Notes under the pieces: model-generated | Seen by the model: the letters and a program-made list of their open reading frames with translations, nothing else | Database searches by the model: none | Told to the model about the DNA's origin: nothing | Made by a program: the position numbers and the translations under genes | NCBI RefSeq assembly: GCF_000165425.1 | Contig: NW_001799588.1 | Coordinates: 265,827 to 329,826 of the forward strand | Direction of reading: 5' to 3' | From: Paramecium tetraurelia | Lineage: Eukaryota; Ciliophora; Oligohymenophorea; Peniculida; Parameciidae | Length of the DNA: 64,000 nt | Shown: piece after piece, positions 1 through 13,041 of the stretch | Numbering within the stretch: position 1 is the stretch's first letter | Layout: every line of letters starts with the position of its first letter

Positions 1-107
1 GAGCTCATATGCAAAATGAATGGAAATGATATATATATATATTTATTCTTAATGCATCAATATTTTGGTATAGAAATTATATGATAACTATCAGTCCAGT
101 TTCAATT

Positions 108-3100
108 TCATATTGCTACGATAATTAGCATAAGTATAATTGATGTAAATAATAATTGAAATGAATCTTCATGTGGCGTTTCGTTAGTTACTTGTGTTGC
201 CACGCACTTTTCACATTTAAGAGTACTGGGATTCCACCTATATGTTGAATGACTCTTGATGTAACATCTACTCTCTGAAAGTTAATGTGGGAGTCCTACA
301 ACACACTCATTTTTAGATTTCTAAATACATACAGTAACCTAACTTTCATCAAAACTCAAGACAGGAGAACAATTAGGACTGTTCCTGCATTCTATTTTAG
401 TGCATTTTGTATTATTAGTATCATTATTTGTATTACTAGTTTATTCGTAAGTAAAATGACATACTTTGGATTTCTTGGAACAAGCCTTTAAACTGTTATT
501 AGCATCCTCGCATTAAGTCATTTTCGAACATTTCTATCCCTCGAAAACGCATATTCCATCGATTCCATCAGAATCACAAGAGGTTTCAGTAGTATATTCA
601 GAACAATTAAGTTTATTAAGACAACTGAAACCATTAGAAATGCAGCCAGATTATAATTTAGAGCAGGCTTCAGTTGTTGTCTCGATGTAATCTGTGCAAT
701 CTTTGGCTCGACACTATTTGGTACCTGAGGATTGCTTTAAGGGGATGGCAAATACACAAGGACCATCAGTACCTTCATAGCATTCTTATTCAGAATATGA
801 AGAGCAGAGCTTTTTATCAACACAATAGATTGTATTCGTAGTGCAATTTAACTTTGGGTTGAATGTGGAACAATATTGATAAGTCATGTAGGGGACTAGA
901 GGAATATCAACGCATTACTATAGTCTACAAACAGGAGGGGATTAAGATTCATTCCAAAAGCAAGGGCCATCTATTCCTGATGAATTGCAACCATATTTAG
1001 TCTTATATGATTGACAATTACCTATTTCAATGCAATTTTAACCGTCAGAAGTACAGGTATCCGAGTATTATTAACAGTTCTCTTTGGTGCTACCTAAAAT
1101 ATCAGAACACATTTGGAAGATCTAGCATTTTGGTTCTTAATTAAGTTATTCAATGACCCATCCACATTCACCATCTGTGCCCTTTTTACAACTTGTGGAA
1201 TTTGTATATTCAGAGCATTTTTAATATGAGATACAATTAATCCCATTGCTAGTACACTATTCAGAATATTGTTGACATTCTGATAGAGTAGTCTTTTTTA
1301 CATCAGAACACTACGAAAAAGTGACACAGGTTTGGGTGAGATTCATCCAAAGACATGATTTTCCTTAGTAATCTTGAGTACACTTAGTTTTGGTTAAGAG
1401 ATCCTCACAAGAATATTCTTTATAAGTACAACCTTTTCCTGAAGTTACACAATGTGGGGATATTTCATAGCAAAAAAGATCCTCATTGTATGAAGAAGGT
1501 GCATCCTTACAGTCTTTGTCTCTACAAACAAAGGGTTCATGAACACATTCTTTAGAATATCCAGAGGAGAGAGGATCGAGACATGCATGGTCAAGTTCCC
1601 AAACGCATTTTTTAGAATATCCCAAGGAGATAGCACTGAGACATGTTAGTTTATTTTAGTATTAGTTGCAATGACTAATCTCAATACATCCATTTCCTGT
1701 GGTTGTACAATTTTGGTTCAAAGCTTAGCATTCTTCATGTTGTTTCAATAGAACACTTGCATCTGAACAAATCCAATCTCTGCATGATTTTGTTTAGAAA
1801 TCCCAACTACATTTCATATTGGAATTCATTAAACATTAAGAATACTTTGTGATTTGCATACACACCTTAATGGTATTTAAGCATCCTTATATAAATTAGC
1901 AGTCAGGTCTTTCTTTACATAGTTATGAAGATGATATCATTTCACAAGTCCTATTATCAATACATCCATATCCTGTAGTCTTACATCCAGGTTTAAATTG
2001 ATTACATTTTTCATCTGTATTATAATTATTTGGTGCATCAAAGCATTATAATTATTTGCATTACTTCATAGTCTCATCAACTCCCTTACATGGTTTATCA
2101 ATAGCATCAAACAACATACAGGTTTTGACAGTTCCATAAAATTATGAACAATTTCGTTTGGTCAGACATTGAAATCCATCACTAACACATCCTTCCAAAA
2201 AGGAATTGCACTCTATAGTATTTGTACCCCTTGTGATATGACTACATTCCCTATCTATACAACTAGTGTTGTTAGATGCAGATGCAAAATTCCAACAAGG
2301 CTTTGTACCTTTTTCTCCTTTGAATTTGCTGCATTAGGCCTGAGTTCCATAATAACTAGAGCATGGTTTTGTATCTTCTATGCACCCACTTCCTTTGTTC
2401 ACACAACCTGGCAAGAATGTATTACAATCAGAATCATTAACTGCATCGAGATTGTCAGAACACTATCTATCTCTGCATACATGAATATCAACAAGACTAT
2501 CTGAATAACATAATCTTCCATTTCCCTTAAATTTAGAACATGTTTAAAGATTTCCAACATAACTTGAGCAGGGTTCCAAAGAAGAAATACAACCTTTGCC
2601 ATTGGTTACACAACCATCCAAATACGAATTACACTCAATGTCTGTAGTAGATTGCTAATCATGGAAACATTCTCTAACTGAGCATCTTGTAGTTAAATTC
2701 TATCCTCGACATTTCTTTTAATTGCCTACAAATCTCAAACAACTGGATTAAGTGCCTCTAAAAGTGTTACATGGTTATGTTGAATCTGTGCATCCTCTAC
2801 CACTAGTCACACATCCTTTTAAAAATTGATCACATTGAAGATCATTCAAGGCTGTCTAATTATCCGAGCATATTCTGGCTCTACATTACATACTATTATT
2901 GTTTGGATCCTAGAAACAAGTCTCACCACTTAGAGTAGTCACATTGAGACATTATTCACTGCTAAATCCAAAGTATTGTGAGCAATAATTCTAAATAGTG
3001 ATGCATTTGATCCCATCATATGTACAATTTGGAGTCTACTTGTTATTTACAGTTTTGACAATATATTTTTCACATATGTCTAAACTATAAGTATGTTATA

Positions 3101-6100
3101 GATTTGAACATTCCTTTAATATACAATTGTTGTCCAATCCAGAAGTATTTCTGATATTATACCAACATTAATTATTGCTTGCATCAGTCAATCCCTAACA
3201 AACCTAATTAGATCCTAAATAATTATTGCAACTCGCCCTTTCTGAAATACATCTCGTACCATTGAATCTACAAGTAGCTAAATGTTTTTAACAATTTTCT
3301 GGTGAAGGATCTTAGATCTCGTTCTCGCATGATGCATTAACACAAATTGAACTCTAACCCTGATACCAACAATACTAATTGGTTTTTGTTGTGACAACTG
3401 TACATGCTTCCTTAGAAAATCCAATATATTGTATGCAAGTATCTTTTGCATCTTAACATCTGAATCCATTATATCTACAAGTACTCAAATGCTCCTGACA
3501 TATCTCTGCTGAATAGAATTGTAGATTGTCTGAACAACTGCGATCTGCACAAGTCGAACTTTATTCCGTGTACCAACATTTTTCCTTCTTTTTATTCGTG
3601 ACTTCCTTACAACCACTTGCATTAAAACTAACATAATCACTGCATTTATCTTTTTCATCAACGCACTTTTTATCACCATTAAATCTGCATGTCTCTAAAT
3701 GACTTCTACAGTTCTCATCCGAAGGAGTTGTAATATTATCCGAGCATTCTCTAATTTTACATTTTTTATTTTCAGAACTCCACCAACAACCAGGTATTAA
3801 TTTACACTCACTGTCACTCACAATTTTAGGATCATAATCACTACAATTATTCAACTTCTTAATACACTTAGATCCAGTAAAAATACAACTAGAATCATGA
3901 GCTTAACAAATCTCATTTGAATACTCGTTCAATACTTCTAAACATGTTCTATCCTTACATTTCCTATTCTAATCAGACCAACAACCCTTTCCTGTCTTGT
4001 CTTTTGCATCTTGACATCCCTATTCAGAAAAATCGCTATAATTTGAACAACTATCCCACTCTACACACTTACCATCTCCATTGAAAATACAGTTTTTTCT
4101 ATAAGATGTGCAATCCTATTATGATTTAACATTTTGCGCATCTTTGCATTTACGATTGGTGCAATATTAATCATTGTCACCATAGATGCATTAGTCCCTA
4201 TCTACATTAACCAATATTTAGCATTATTCTTATGAGTATCCATAATAATAATCACAACTATCTTGTTTTTCAATGCATTTTCCACCATCAAAAGCACAAA
4301 TAGATAGATATTCCTCGCATTCTTTCAATGACAAAGGGTTTTATACATCTGAACACTTACGATCTTCACAATAGTCTATCCTTACACATAGTAATCCATT
4401 TCCCCTATATTTAGAACATGTATCCTCATCCCCTTCATAAGTATTACAAGTCTCAACTGCATCTTGACATCCCTTCCCATTGAATACACACCCATACAAG
4501 AACTTATCACATTCCTAATCATTCTATGCATCAGTGTTATGAGTGCATTATTTATCCACACATTAACCTGAAAATCCTTAATCATACCAACATTTCTTTC
4601 CATTTCCAACAAATTTAGAGCAAGCATCTATTGAATTTCCTGAATATTACGTGCATGGAGCTGTTGATGCTATACATCCCAATCCCTTAGTTACACATCC
4701 AGATTTAAACAAATTACATTCGTAATCTTCCAATGCCACTGAATTGTCATAGCATTCCAGAGGTCTACATTTCCCTGATTCTCCAAGATTTTGTGAACAT
4801 TTGCTATTCAATGCATAACACTATTAGGAATTTCCATAAAATTCTCCACATTCTGCATTTTCATTCACACAACCTTATGATCCTGTGAATTTGCATCCTT
4901 CCATTGTATCATCACACTCTTTTTAAGTACTAGCTGATTTGTTATCTTAACATATTTTAGATCGACACTTTTAAGTCGCTGAATAATAAAGACATGGCAC
5001 TTTACCATTACTACCCTTATAATAAGTACATGTATCTTCATCCCCAACGTATTCTTCACATGGAGCTGACACATCCACACATCCTTAACCATTAAAGATA
5101 CATTAGGGGTAAAAATAATTAACAATCCTTATTAGATCTATATTGCTAACCAGCATGTTTGCATTTTTTATCAGCACAACCTGAACCTTCCCAAAAACAT
5201 TCGACATTTGATGAATGTCCAAGACATGTTCCCTTGGTAAGGAAAAACCTACATTCATTAGTCACACATTATTCTGCCCACTAACATTTATCACTTGCCA
5301 AACAAGTCACCTATTATTATGTATTTGGACAAGTATCAGCCGTGACACATTTAGTACCATTAGTCAAACAATAAGACTGAACACTCTTGCACTCTTAATT
5401 TGTTTTGAATTCTGCATTCTCACAAACATTCAATGCACAGTATCCATTTTCACCTATTTTACATTTGCCCTCTGTTCCTCTGTACTTATTGCACTTTTCA
5501 GCATCCCCTTTATATTTATTACAACTGATCAAAAATGACGTACATTCAACACCATTAGAAATACAATTAAATTGATATTACCCACACTCGCTGTCTGTTG
5601 AAAATTGGCCATCAGAACAAATCCTAGCCTTACATTATTGGGACTCCTCTGTATTTTAAGCTGTGCATCTCCCATCTGCTCCTATTCTTCTTTCACATTC
5701 ATTTTTAGTGCCTGTATATGAATTACAATTCAATAGAATAGCCACACAACCAATCCCTGTAGTTTTGCATTTAGAAGAATAAGACTTACAATTCTTCATC
5801 TGTAGAATATTATTTTGGTGCACTTTCACACCTCCTAGCTTAGCACTTACCCTTCAAACCTTCTTCACACTTACCACTACTCCCTATATATTTCAAACAC
5901 TATTCTCCATCCCCTGTATAAGTATTACATGATTTCAATGCTTAATCCGTACATCCAATACCTGTTGTTCTGCATCCTTTTCTAAAAGACTAGCATTATT
6001 GATCAGCATAATATGTCAATGGGGCATTTGCACAATCCTTAGATTAGCATTTATCACCTTTTTATTCACATAAGCCATCACTCCCAATCATACCATCACA

Positions 6101-6700
6101 ATTTTTATCATAATAATAACAATTCCCCCTTTTGTCTACACATCCTCTCCCATTAGTTACACATCCTTTTATAAAGGAATCGCAAGCATCATCAGTAATC
6201 AGCAACTAAGATGCTTCATTACATGTTTAATCTCTGCACACTTTGTCTTCCCAAACACATTTCCTTGAGCCGGAGGAACTTATTACTGTACTACACAATT
6301 GTTCCTATTCATTTTTAAAGCATTCTCTTGGTTTTATACATTGAATTCCATCACTTGTACATTGTGTACTAATTAATTAGCATTCATTATGAGTAGTATA
6401 AACATAGCTAGTGCAACCACTAAAATGAATACAATTCTAGTTGTAGTAAGCACACCCTATTTTGTTACTACAATCCTCTTAAGTTCGGCCTTTGCAATAA
6501 ATGCTCTCTGGTTTAGTCGAAATCGCTTACTCTTCTGGCTTCTCTTAACAGCTCTTATTCAACCATGAACATTTCGTGTTTTATTAGCAGTCATTTTAAG
6601 ACAATAAATTTTAACATTTGCAGGCTTCTGATACCTTGATTTGACAGTGAGTTGATACCAAGAAACCAAATAAGACTAAATGATACAAACTAGTGCTCAT
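108..6700 (-). CDS. Giant Cys-rich GPI-anchored surface antigen-like protein (two frame breaks)
   Basis: About 2,196 residues of cysteine-rich repeats with the periodic Cys spacing of Paramecium surface (immobilisation) antigens. The start at 6700 gives a signal peptide (MSTSLYHLVLFGFLVSTHC) followed at once by Cys modules with recurring pieces such as CRFNG, GCWW and STDSEC. The C-terminus is a hydrophobic stretch ending LLFTSIILMLIIVAI before TGA at 110-108, as expected for a GPI-addition signal. I read every codon. No TGA interrupts the frame from about 5100 down to 110, but the Cys pattern continues only if one extra base is skipped near 5791 (in GAATTGT) and another near 5102 (in CTAATG). 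No GT-AG intron fits either place. The gene is therefore a recent pseudogene, a sequence with two errors, or a frameshifted allele. Family assignment rests on composition and periodicity. Confidence 0.8.
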
Positions 6701-7908
6701 TCTATTTAATTTAATAATTATTAAGCTAAGAACTTTAAGAATCTGAGTGTCAAAAAGATCTCCCTTTTACATTTAGGATAACCTTAATATAAATCGTCAA
6801 AATTAACTAATCTTGTTTATCTAAAAGAGCTAAGTATATATAATGTATTTTTATATCATCAATCCCAATACAGTTTTTAATAGATGGATTTAACTAGTTG
6901 TATATTTATAAGCAAAAGATTTTTTATGTAATCCATAAATTGTTGTTTTCTTTATAGATTTACAAAAAGCAATATATTAAATTTTTATATGAAAATTTTG
7001 GATTTAATTAAGTACTTAACTTATTTGAATTACCAAATTCAAATAATTATAATAGTAGGTTTATGTAATGAATGATTTAAGTTTAGAATTCTTTCATCAT
7101 CTCCCCTTTAGATATTATTCATAAATCATCCCTTAATGTCATATGTAATGCTAGTATTAATAGGATTTTTATGAAACCACCTTGATTATCTTCTAAACTT
7201 TATAGATTTATATATGAATTAAATTTACTCTTTTGATGTAACAATCCATTATGAAAAATGGATGAATATTTCTAAATATCATACAGGGATTTAACTATTT
7301 GCTTTTGTAATATGCATCAACTCAATGCCTGTTCCATCTATATGAGACTAGAGGGATAGATTTTTCATGTGTATCTATACTATTGATATAGAATTAGAAT
7401 AAAAGTGTATCAAATTAGCAACTTTTTTAATATATGTTAGATGAAGTATAAATAATTATTGTATTTGCTATTGTAGATAACTACTTATGTTGTGATTGCA
7501 TAGATTTTAACTCAAAAAAAATAAAGTTAATTCATTATACTAAATGTAGATTCGATTTTTCAATAACAAATCAAGAGTATTTCTTTAGTAAGATAAGTTA
7601 GTAAGGAAATTTATATGGTAATCTTCAAAATTTAAGCAATGATTATATTATTTCTCGTTTCAGTAGTTTTAGGATAATTATCAATCTTTTAAAATACATC
7701 ATCAATGGATTCAATTAAAGTGGTTATAGTAATTAAAATTGATGAAATGAATAAAAATTGAATGATGAAGTAATTAAAATGATGAAGTTTAAACAGTTAA
7801 TTGGATAGATGACAATATATTTTTTGAGAAATTGAGTAATTTGTATTAGAGAATAGAAATTGGTTTATATATTAATAAATTCCCAAAATATTATGTTGGG
7901 AAATTTGG
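6701..7908. other. AT-rich stretch without a recognisable gene
   Basis: About 1.2 kb between the surface-antigen start (minus strand) and the CDK pseudogene. It holds the upstream region of the antigen gene. It is very AT-rich with scattered TGAs in all frames, and I see no coding pattern or repeat. Surface-antigen genes commonly have long upstream regions, so regulatory sequence is possible but not demonstrated. Confidence 0.5.
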
Positions 7909-9134
7909 ATGTAAAAATATGCAGAACAACTACTAGCCAGTTGTCTGCATAGGATCTCGACGAGACCTACATCATCTAACGGCCTGTAGGATAGGGAAAA
8001 TATGGGTGATTCAATTCTCTATTAAGTAGATAGGTCTTTAGGGCTTAAAACAAATTGAACAAGTAGATTGTTGCCTTAAAAAAAATAAAATAAGAGAAAG
8101 AGGCCAATGGAGTAAGACCTATTTAAATCAATAGTTTCCGCGAACGGCAATGAGAGAAATTCATCTGCTTTCATCAATAAAGCATCAAAATATAGTGAGT
8201 TTTCAAGAAGTCGTCGTATAATCTAGTAAGGATAAAGCAGTAATTATGGTAGAGAACACATATTTAGTACTGGAATACATGGACACGGACCTGCATAATC
8301 TGTTATAGAGACGAATAGTTTTTAGTTTAGATCAAGTTCGATATTTGATGTATCAAATACTTGAAGCACTTTCTTATCTGCATTCCAGGAATGTGTACCA
8401 TAGGGATTTGAAGCGTAAGTCCACAACAATATTTTAAAGCCAATAACATACTCTACAACGTCAAGGGATAAGTAAAGATCTGCGATTTTGGAATGGCCAA
8501 TGAATATTCAAAAAAGAGACCATAAACCAAGCGGATATTGGTTCCCCAATACAGAGCTCCTGAAATCTACCTAGGCGGTGTATTTTGCTTCGTATTTAAC
8601 AAGAATAGTAGTACGATTGTTCGGTTGATGTGTGGTCAGCTGGCATCCTCTTTCTTGAGCTAATAGTAAAACCAAGTCCCTTTGTGTTGGCAAAATCGGA
8701 ATCTCAATGCTTTTCAAAAATAATCGATCTTTGTGGAACTCCTACGGAAGGTTTGAATTTTATTTTTTCTTTTATGGTGATTGGTCAGATGTGAGTTCAC
8801 TTCCCCTTTACCATGAATTAATTAATGAACCGAAGGAAAGGACATTACGCAAGTACTTGCACGCTCAATAAAATGCCATGCCTCAACTCATCGATCTTAT
8901 TGATAAAATGCTGACTCTGAATCCAGCAAAGAGGATTACTGCCAAAGAAGCATTGAAACACTAATACTTCCAAACCAGAATCTTTGTCATGTGATTTATT
9001 ATATCCCTTAAGGCAGGATGCCCGTAATCGAATAGGATGCACAGCCACCAAAGGACCCTCCCATTCAAAAGAAGGTTAAACAGGAGCAACAAAAACCTTT
9101 ATTACAGGGTATCAAAATTAATAAATGTATGTGA
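7909..9134 (+). pseudogene. Decayed cyclin-dependent-type protein kinase
   Basis: Nearly all CDK subdomains can be recognised but lie in different frames. In order: a degenerate glycine loop (about 7990-8010), the lysine segment ALKKIKQEKE (about 8073-8100), PRTAMREIHLL (from 8140), HRDLKPNN across a 25-nt intron at 8415-8439, DFGMAN, APEIYLGG, a 29-nt intron at 8580-8608, DVWSAGILFLEL, LCGTPTE, SSLPLYHELI and the C-lobe end [15 protein letters not shown] count at least six single-base insertions or deletions (about 7995, 8058, 8070, 8133, 8970, 9005), and the intron expected after GTPTE (about 8750) has lost its AG. The tail is recognisable to TGA at 9132-9134. The longest intact piece starts at ATG 8150 and lacks the ATP-binding lobe. 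PRTAMREI and the overall pattern suggest a transcription- or splicing-class CDK (CDK10/11-like); the subfamily is inferred. Confidence 0.8.
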
Positions 9135-9188
9135 TTATATATTATATCTATATAAATATTAAGTATTAAGGATTTTATTTAATTATTA

Positions 9189-10004
9189 TCATATACTATT
9201 ATTGTTGCTGTTTTTCACTAAATATTATTAATTAAAAAAAAGATATTTTCTTCAAAAATCACTGATTGGTGTTGTAACAAATTCCAGCTTTATTCAGCAA
9301 TAGTAATGTAAGTGCTCTAATCTGGAGAGAGATTAACCGGTTTCTCGTCTTCATACGAAAATTCTTTAATAATTTTGGTTCTATTACTACTTATTCAGAT
9401 TAATTACTATATTTGCAAAGCATTTAAATATATCCTCTTTGGTTTATACTGATCAATCCTGTTAAATAGTACTAATACCTTTCATTAATTAAACTTGATT
9501 GAAGACACATTTTTAATTCATAAGATCAGCTTTAATTTGAACCCAATTTTGTTCTAAGATTTCTCAACAACTCTAATATATACCTCCCTAGTTTCTAAAA
9601 TCTCTAATCATCAATTAAATACTTCAAAAAAAATATTTCAGCTGATTAATGATTAAACAATTCTTCTTTCCTTTTTTTTAGCAATGTATCTTGATTTTTT
9701 TAGTGAATAAACAGCCTCGTATTTCAAATAAAGATAATCTTACCTAACAAATAAATCTATTGATAGACTTACTAATACTTTGATAAAAGTCTTAGTGTGT
9801 TTTTGATCTTGTTCAAAGTAATACTTTACATAACTGATATTCAACCAGAGATATCCGAGACAAAAATATTTATTCCCAATACATCTGTTTAGATTATCAG
9901 GATTTTAATAATATAATTCTAATTGGTTTTATATTGCAAAGTAGGAAATTTGACTAATATCTTTGTAAATTCAACTTAATAAATGCTTTTAAGGATAGTT
10001 ACAT
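9189..10004 (-). pseudogene. Unknown helix-rich protein gene with broken frame
   Basis: Reading from ATG 10004 with a possible 22-nt intron (GTT...TAG) gives a continuous protein-like sequence containing NPDNLNRCIGNKYFCLGY and KHTKTFIKVLV. The frame then changes near an A8 run at about 9681 (or across a 28-nt intron with an unusual GAG end) into KYLIDDQRFQKLGRYILELL, which meets an in-frame TGA at 9538-9536. Past that TGA the same frame continues convincingly (ERIDQYKPKRIYLNALQ, then YEDEKPVNLSPD, using introns of 20 and 27 nt) to TGA at 9191-9189. The two halves clearly belong together, so this looks like a gene disabled by at least one stop and possibly one frameshift. The helical character suggests a TPR-like fold, but I recognise no family. 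It starts head-to-head with the histidine-kinase gene, about 80 bp away. Confidence 0.55.
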
Positions 10005-10082
10005 GAGTTTGTGATCATGATTTCAAGTCATTTTCAAGAATACATTTCAATTTCACATGGAGTACAACTCTCATCTTCATAA

Positions 10083-12973
10083 ATGGCTAATAATCTAGTA
10101 TTTGAAATGTTGAAGTACTTTCGAACTGTACTGTTTTATGAATAAAATTTTGTAATCATTTTATAAATGAAATAATTTGGAATAAATTTGCTAACAATCG
10201 TTACTCTGATAAATCCATCCTTCTCCATCTACCAGAATTTACTACTTGCAATCAGTATCTGTATTATGCTATTTAACCAATACTTACGTTACCATCAATA
10301 TTTCAACATCAAAAAATTAGCTCATGTAATGATATACTTAAAATGGATTACGATGTATGCCTAGCTATCTCAAAGTTGCACATAATAGCAAATATGTGCT
10401 CAACTCATTTTGCTCACAGAACTTGACTTGTTTGTTAAGACAATCATTGGGATTGGATCTTCAATCAATTCTATCCTACAACCAAATATTTATGGGTTTT
10501 ACATTACGATTCCATATATGATAGTGATTTTAAGTGTTATTTTCTATGATTATTGGAAACACCTTCAGAAAAATGAAAATAGCAGTACTTAACAGCAAAA
10601 AGCTAAGTTTATCAATTCTAAATAATTGTCAAATTAGTTTGATTAATAGTCTTCTAAAGTCCAAATCCAAGGTAATTGTTTAAAGTCTCCTGGCTTAGAA
10701 GGTCCTGATCAATAAAATAGTCCAATGATTTTGGATATGCAATGTAATGAAGAAGAGGATGTTCTTGCTCACATGTAAAAATTGGACATCTATAATCTAG
10801 GGCATGGATTCACAATCAATCTATACTAGTCTATAATCAAAATTTCGAAATCACATACCAAAACTTCTACTTAGGGAAACTTACGAATCCGTAGTGTTCA
10901 GGAGTCAATTAAAATTATGATTATGAGCAAATCTTTCTAGAATGCGTAATAGAAATAGGAAGTAGAGAAGTCAACGAGTTATTTGGGAATTCAGAAGTAG
11001 ACTTGGATTAAGAAGAGTACAATAACCTTTTTATAAATAATAGCTCCTTGGTATTAGACAGCACTGTACACAGTAGATATAAAATCAAAGGTGGATTGTA
11101 AAAAATAAGATAAATGGTCTCGGCTTTATTTAACAATTATTAAAAGTATGAATATAAATATATTATAGATGGAAATTCTTTACCTTTACACTTTTCAAAA
11201 TAAAAAGCAATGAACTTGACTTTAAGAATATTGGTATAAAAGTGCTAGTCACTGAAGTGAAATCAAAGCTGTATACTCTGTTCATGTTTGAAACAGTGCA
11301 AAAAGAGAATTCAAAAGGAGTATTAGATGAACCGGTTTAATTTTTAAATGTTTTCTAAACTTTTCTTTCTGAATCCAACAATTACATTAATGCTATTCAT
11401 TTATTACTTCTATTATGCTCTCACGATCACGAAAAGAACTCAGGTAAAATTTCTAAAGAATACCTAAAACAAATGAGAATGAGCACTTAAAAACTTATGA
11501 TTTTTTTGGGAACCATGAAAGACCTCTCTCTTCAACTCACAAATCAATTGACTTTTAGAAACTCAACCTTCAAACTCACCGATTTATTAGATGAACTCCA
11601 ACTCATATACGAGGATTGTTTAAAAATTAAGGAGATCTCAATCATTCAGATAATCGAAAATGATATGATAGTTTTCAATGATTAAGATCGAGTAAACTAT
11701 ATAATCCTATTTAGACTAAACAAATTCTAAAATGTCTATTCGAAATAGCTATCAAATTTACTGTTGCCTCGAAAATCAGAATTGATATTCATTAGGTATC
11801 ACCAAATAATTATCAATTTTAAATCAAAGACATTCCATTTAGAGAAGAAAGCTTAAAGTCTCAATATCAAACAGTTCTTAAGAACACAGCATAATTAATG
11901 AAAACTAATTGCAAAGATTTTGACATGAGCAATCTTTTGGAATTGTAAGCGGCAGCAATTCTAGCCTTCTCTCTTTCTGGATCTCTCAGAAAACCATTAG
12001 AAATAAGCTTTGATAACCAACTTTAAGGCACTTTCACTTTTACTGTTGAATCACTTCCAATAAACGGTAAACATGGTAATCACAATCAATAAATCAAACC
12101 TAAGCGTGCCTTTGAAACATCACTCTCTATGTTATTAGCATAGGCATAAGACAGTTCTCATTATAAGTATGAAGAATCAAAATACATGTCTTTTACTTAG
12201 ATATCAAAATAATATTCACTCAAACCAGATGTCCCATTTGATTTACAGAGTGCTCATTTTTCGCAAATATCCAAAATCAAATAAGAGTCTCCCCAAATCA
12301 AACCTCTAGGTTCTTAAGCTTAAATCAATTCTGGTGGAACCAATAAAGTGCAGGATTCCCTGTTTCCGAAAAGCTTAAACAATTAGAATCCTTCAAAAGC
12401 GATCAAAAGTGATTCTGCAATCAATGAATCTTCCAAACCTATGACGAGTGCTTTGGATTTTGGAGAAAGTACGAATCCAAATATTGATCTCCAGGAATTG
12501 AGTCCAAAGTTTTTACATTCTGTAATAAAGTTCAAATTAACTAATTAATGTTGTTCAAAAGTCATAATTGCAGATAACGATTATCTGAATGTTTAAGTAC
12601 TCTAAATACTACTCAATAAATATGAGGTTAAATCTGATAAAGCATTTACACAGCAACAGACTCTTTAGTTAATAAGAAGTAAGTCACTCAATCCATGCAG
12701 ATGCAAAAATGGGGCTTATTTAATTTACTTTATTGGATGTCTCCTTGCCGGTATGTATTTCCACATATATAGCAATCAGCAGTGGATTTGATCAAAGAAA
12801 TCAAATAACTTTTTAAATCTTTGTTAGTAGACAAGGGCTTCATCATTGCCATGGCTAGTTATAGCGATATGGATTTGAAATTGAGTTGTTTCAACTCTGG
12901 AATCGATTATTTCATTACAAAACCTTTTGATTTATTTGAATTAACTGCAATTCTTTAATATATATAGTTTTGA
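10083..12973 (+). CDS. Hybrid histidine kinase-like sensor with degenerate kinase and intact receiver
   Basis: A 924-residue protein after removing introns at 10775-10800, 11146-11168, 11692-11714, 12679-12700 and 12751-12772; the frame closes exactly. The N-terminal ~170 residues hold several hydrophobic segments (membrane sensor). A PAS-like stretch follows (SILVYNQNFEITYQ), then a HisKA-like helix pair and an ATPase-like region. The C-terminal ~120 residues are a response-regulator receiver: VIIADNDYLNVQ, phospho-acceptor Asp in LLDVSLP, and Lys in DYFITKPF. The kinase half looks inactive. The H-box reads SESNNYIN, without the SHELRTPLN histidine. The N-box reads ILKCLFEIAIKFT, without its asparagines. 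No G-box glycines remain before GTFTFTVES. An upstream in-frame ATG at 10017 is an alternative start, but the divergent neighbour begins at 10004, so I prefer 10083. It may act as a phosphate-accepting partner of another kinase (inference). Confidence 0.8.
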
Positions 12974-13041
12974 TCAAACCTAATTTATATTAAGTAGCAT
13001 AATATTAATTTTCTATTATATATTCACTTATAAAAGTCTAA

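Noticed and set aside
5215-5538. 107-codon plus-strand frame
   Set aside because: It is the antisense of the Cys-rich surface antigen, whose minus-strand frame carries the repeat pattern.
5790-5880. A 16- or 40-nt GTAAG...TAG intron explaining the first frame break in the surface antigen
   Set aside because: It would delete a conserved Cys module (CQARRCESAP) and does not fit the repeat; 16 nt is also too short for a Paramecium intron.
9536-9538. TGA read as tryptophan or another amino acid
   Set aside because: Every intact gene in the window ends at TGA, so TGA is the working stop codon; a mutation is simpler.
12679-12722. Apparent one-base frameshift in the receiver domain of the histidine kinase
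   Set aside because: A 22-nt intron at 12679-12700 ending CAG restores the frame and the conserved LLDVSLP motif.
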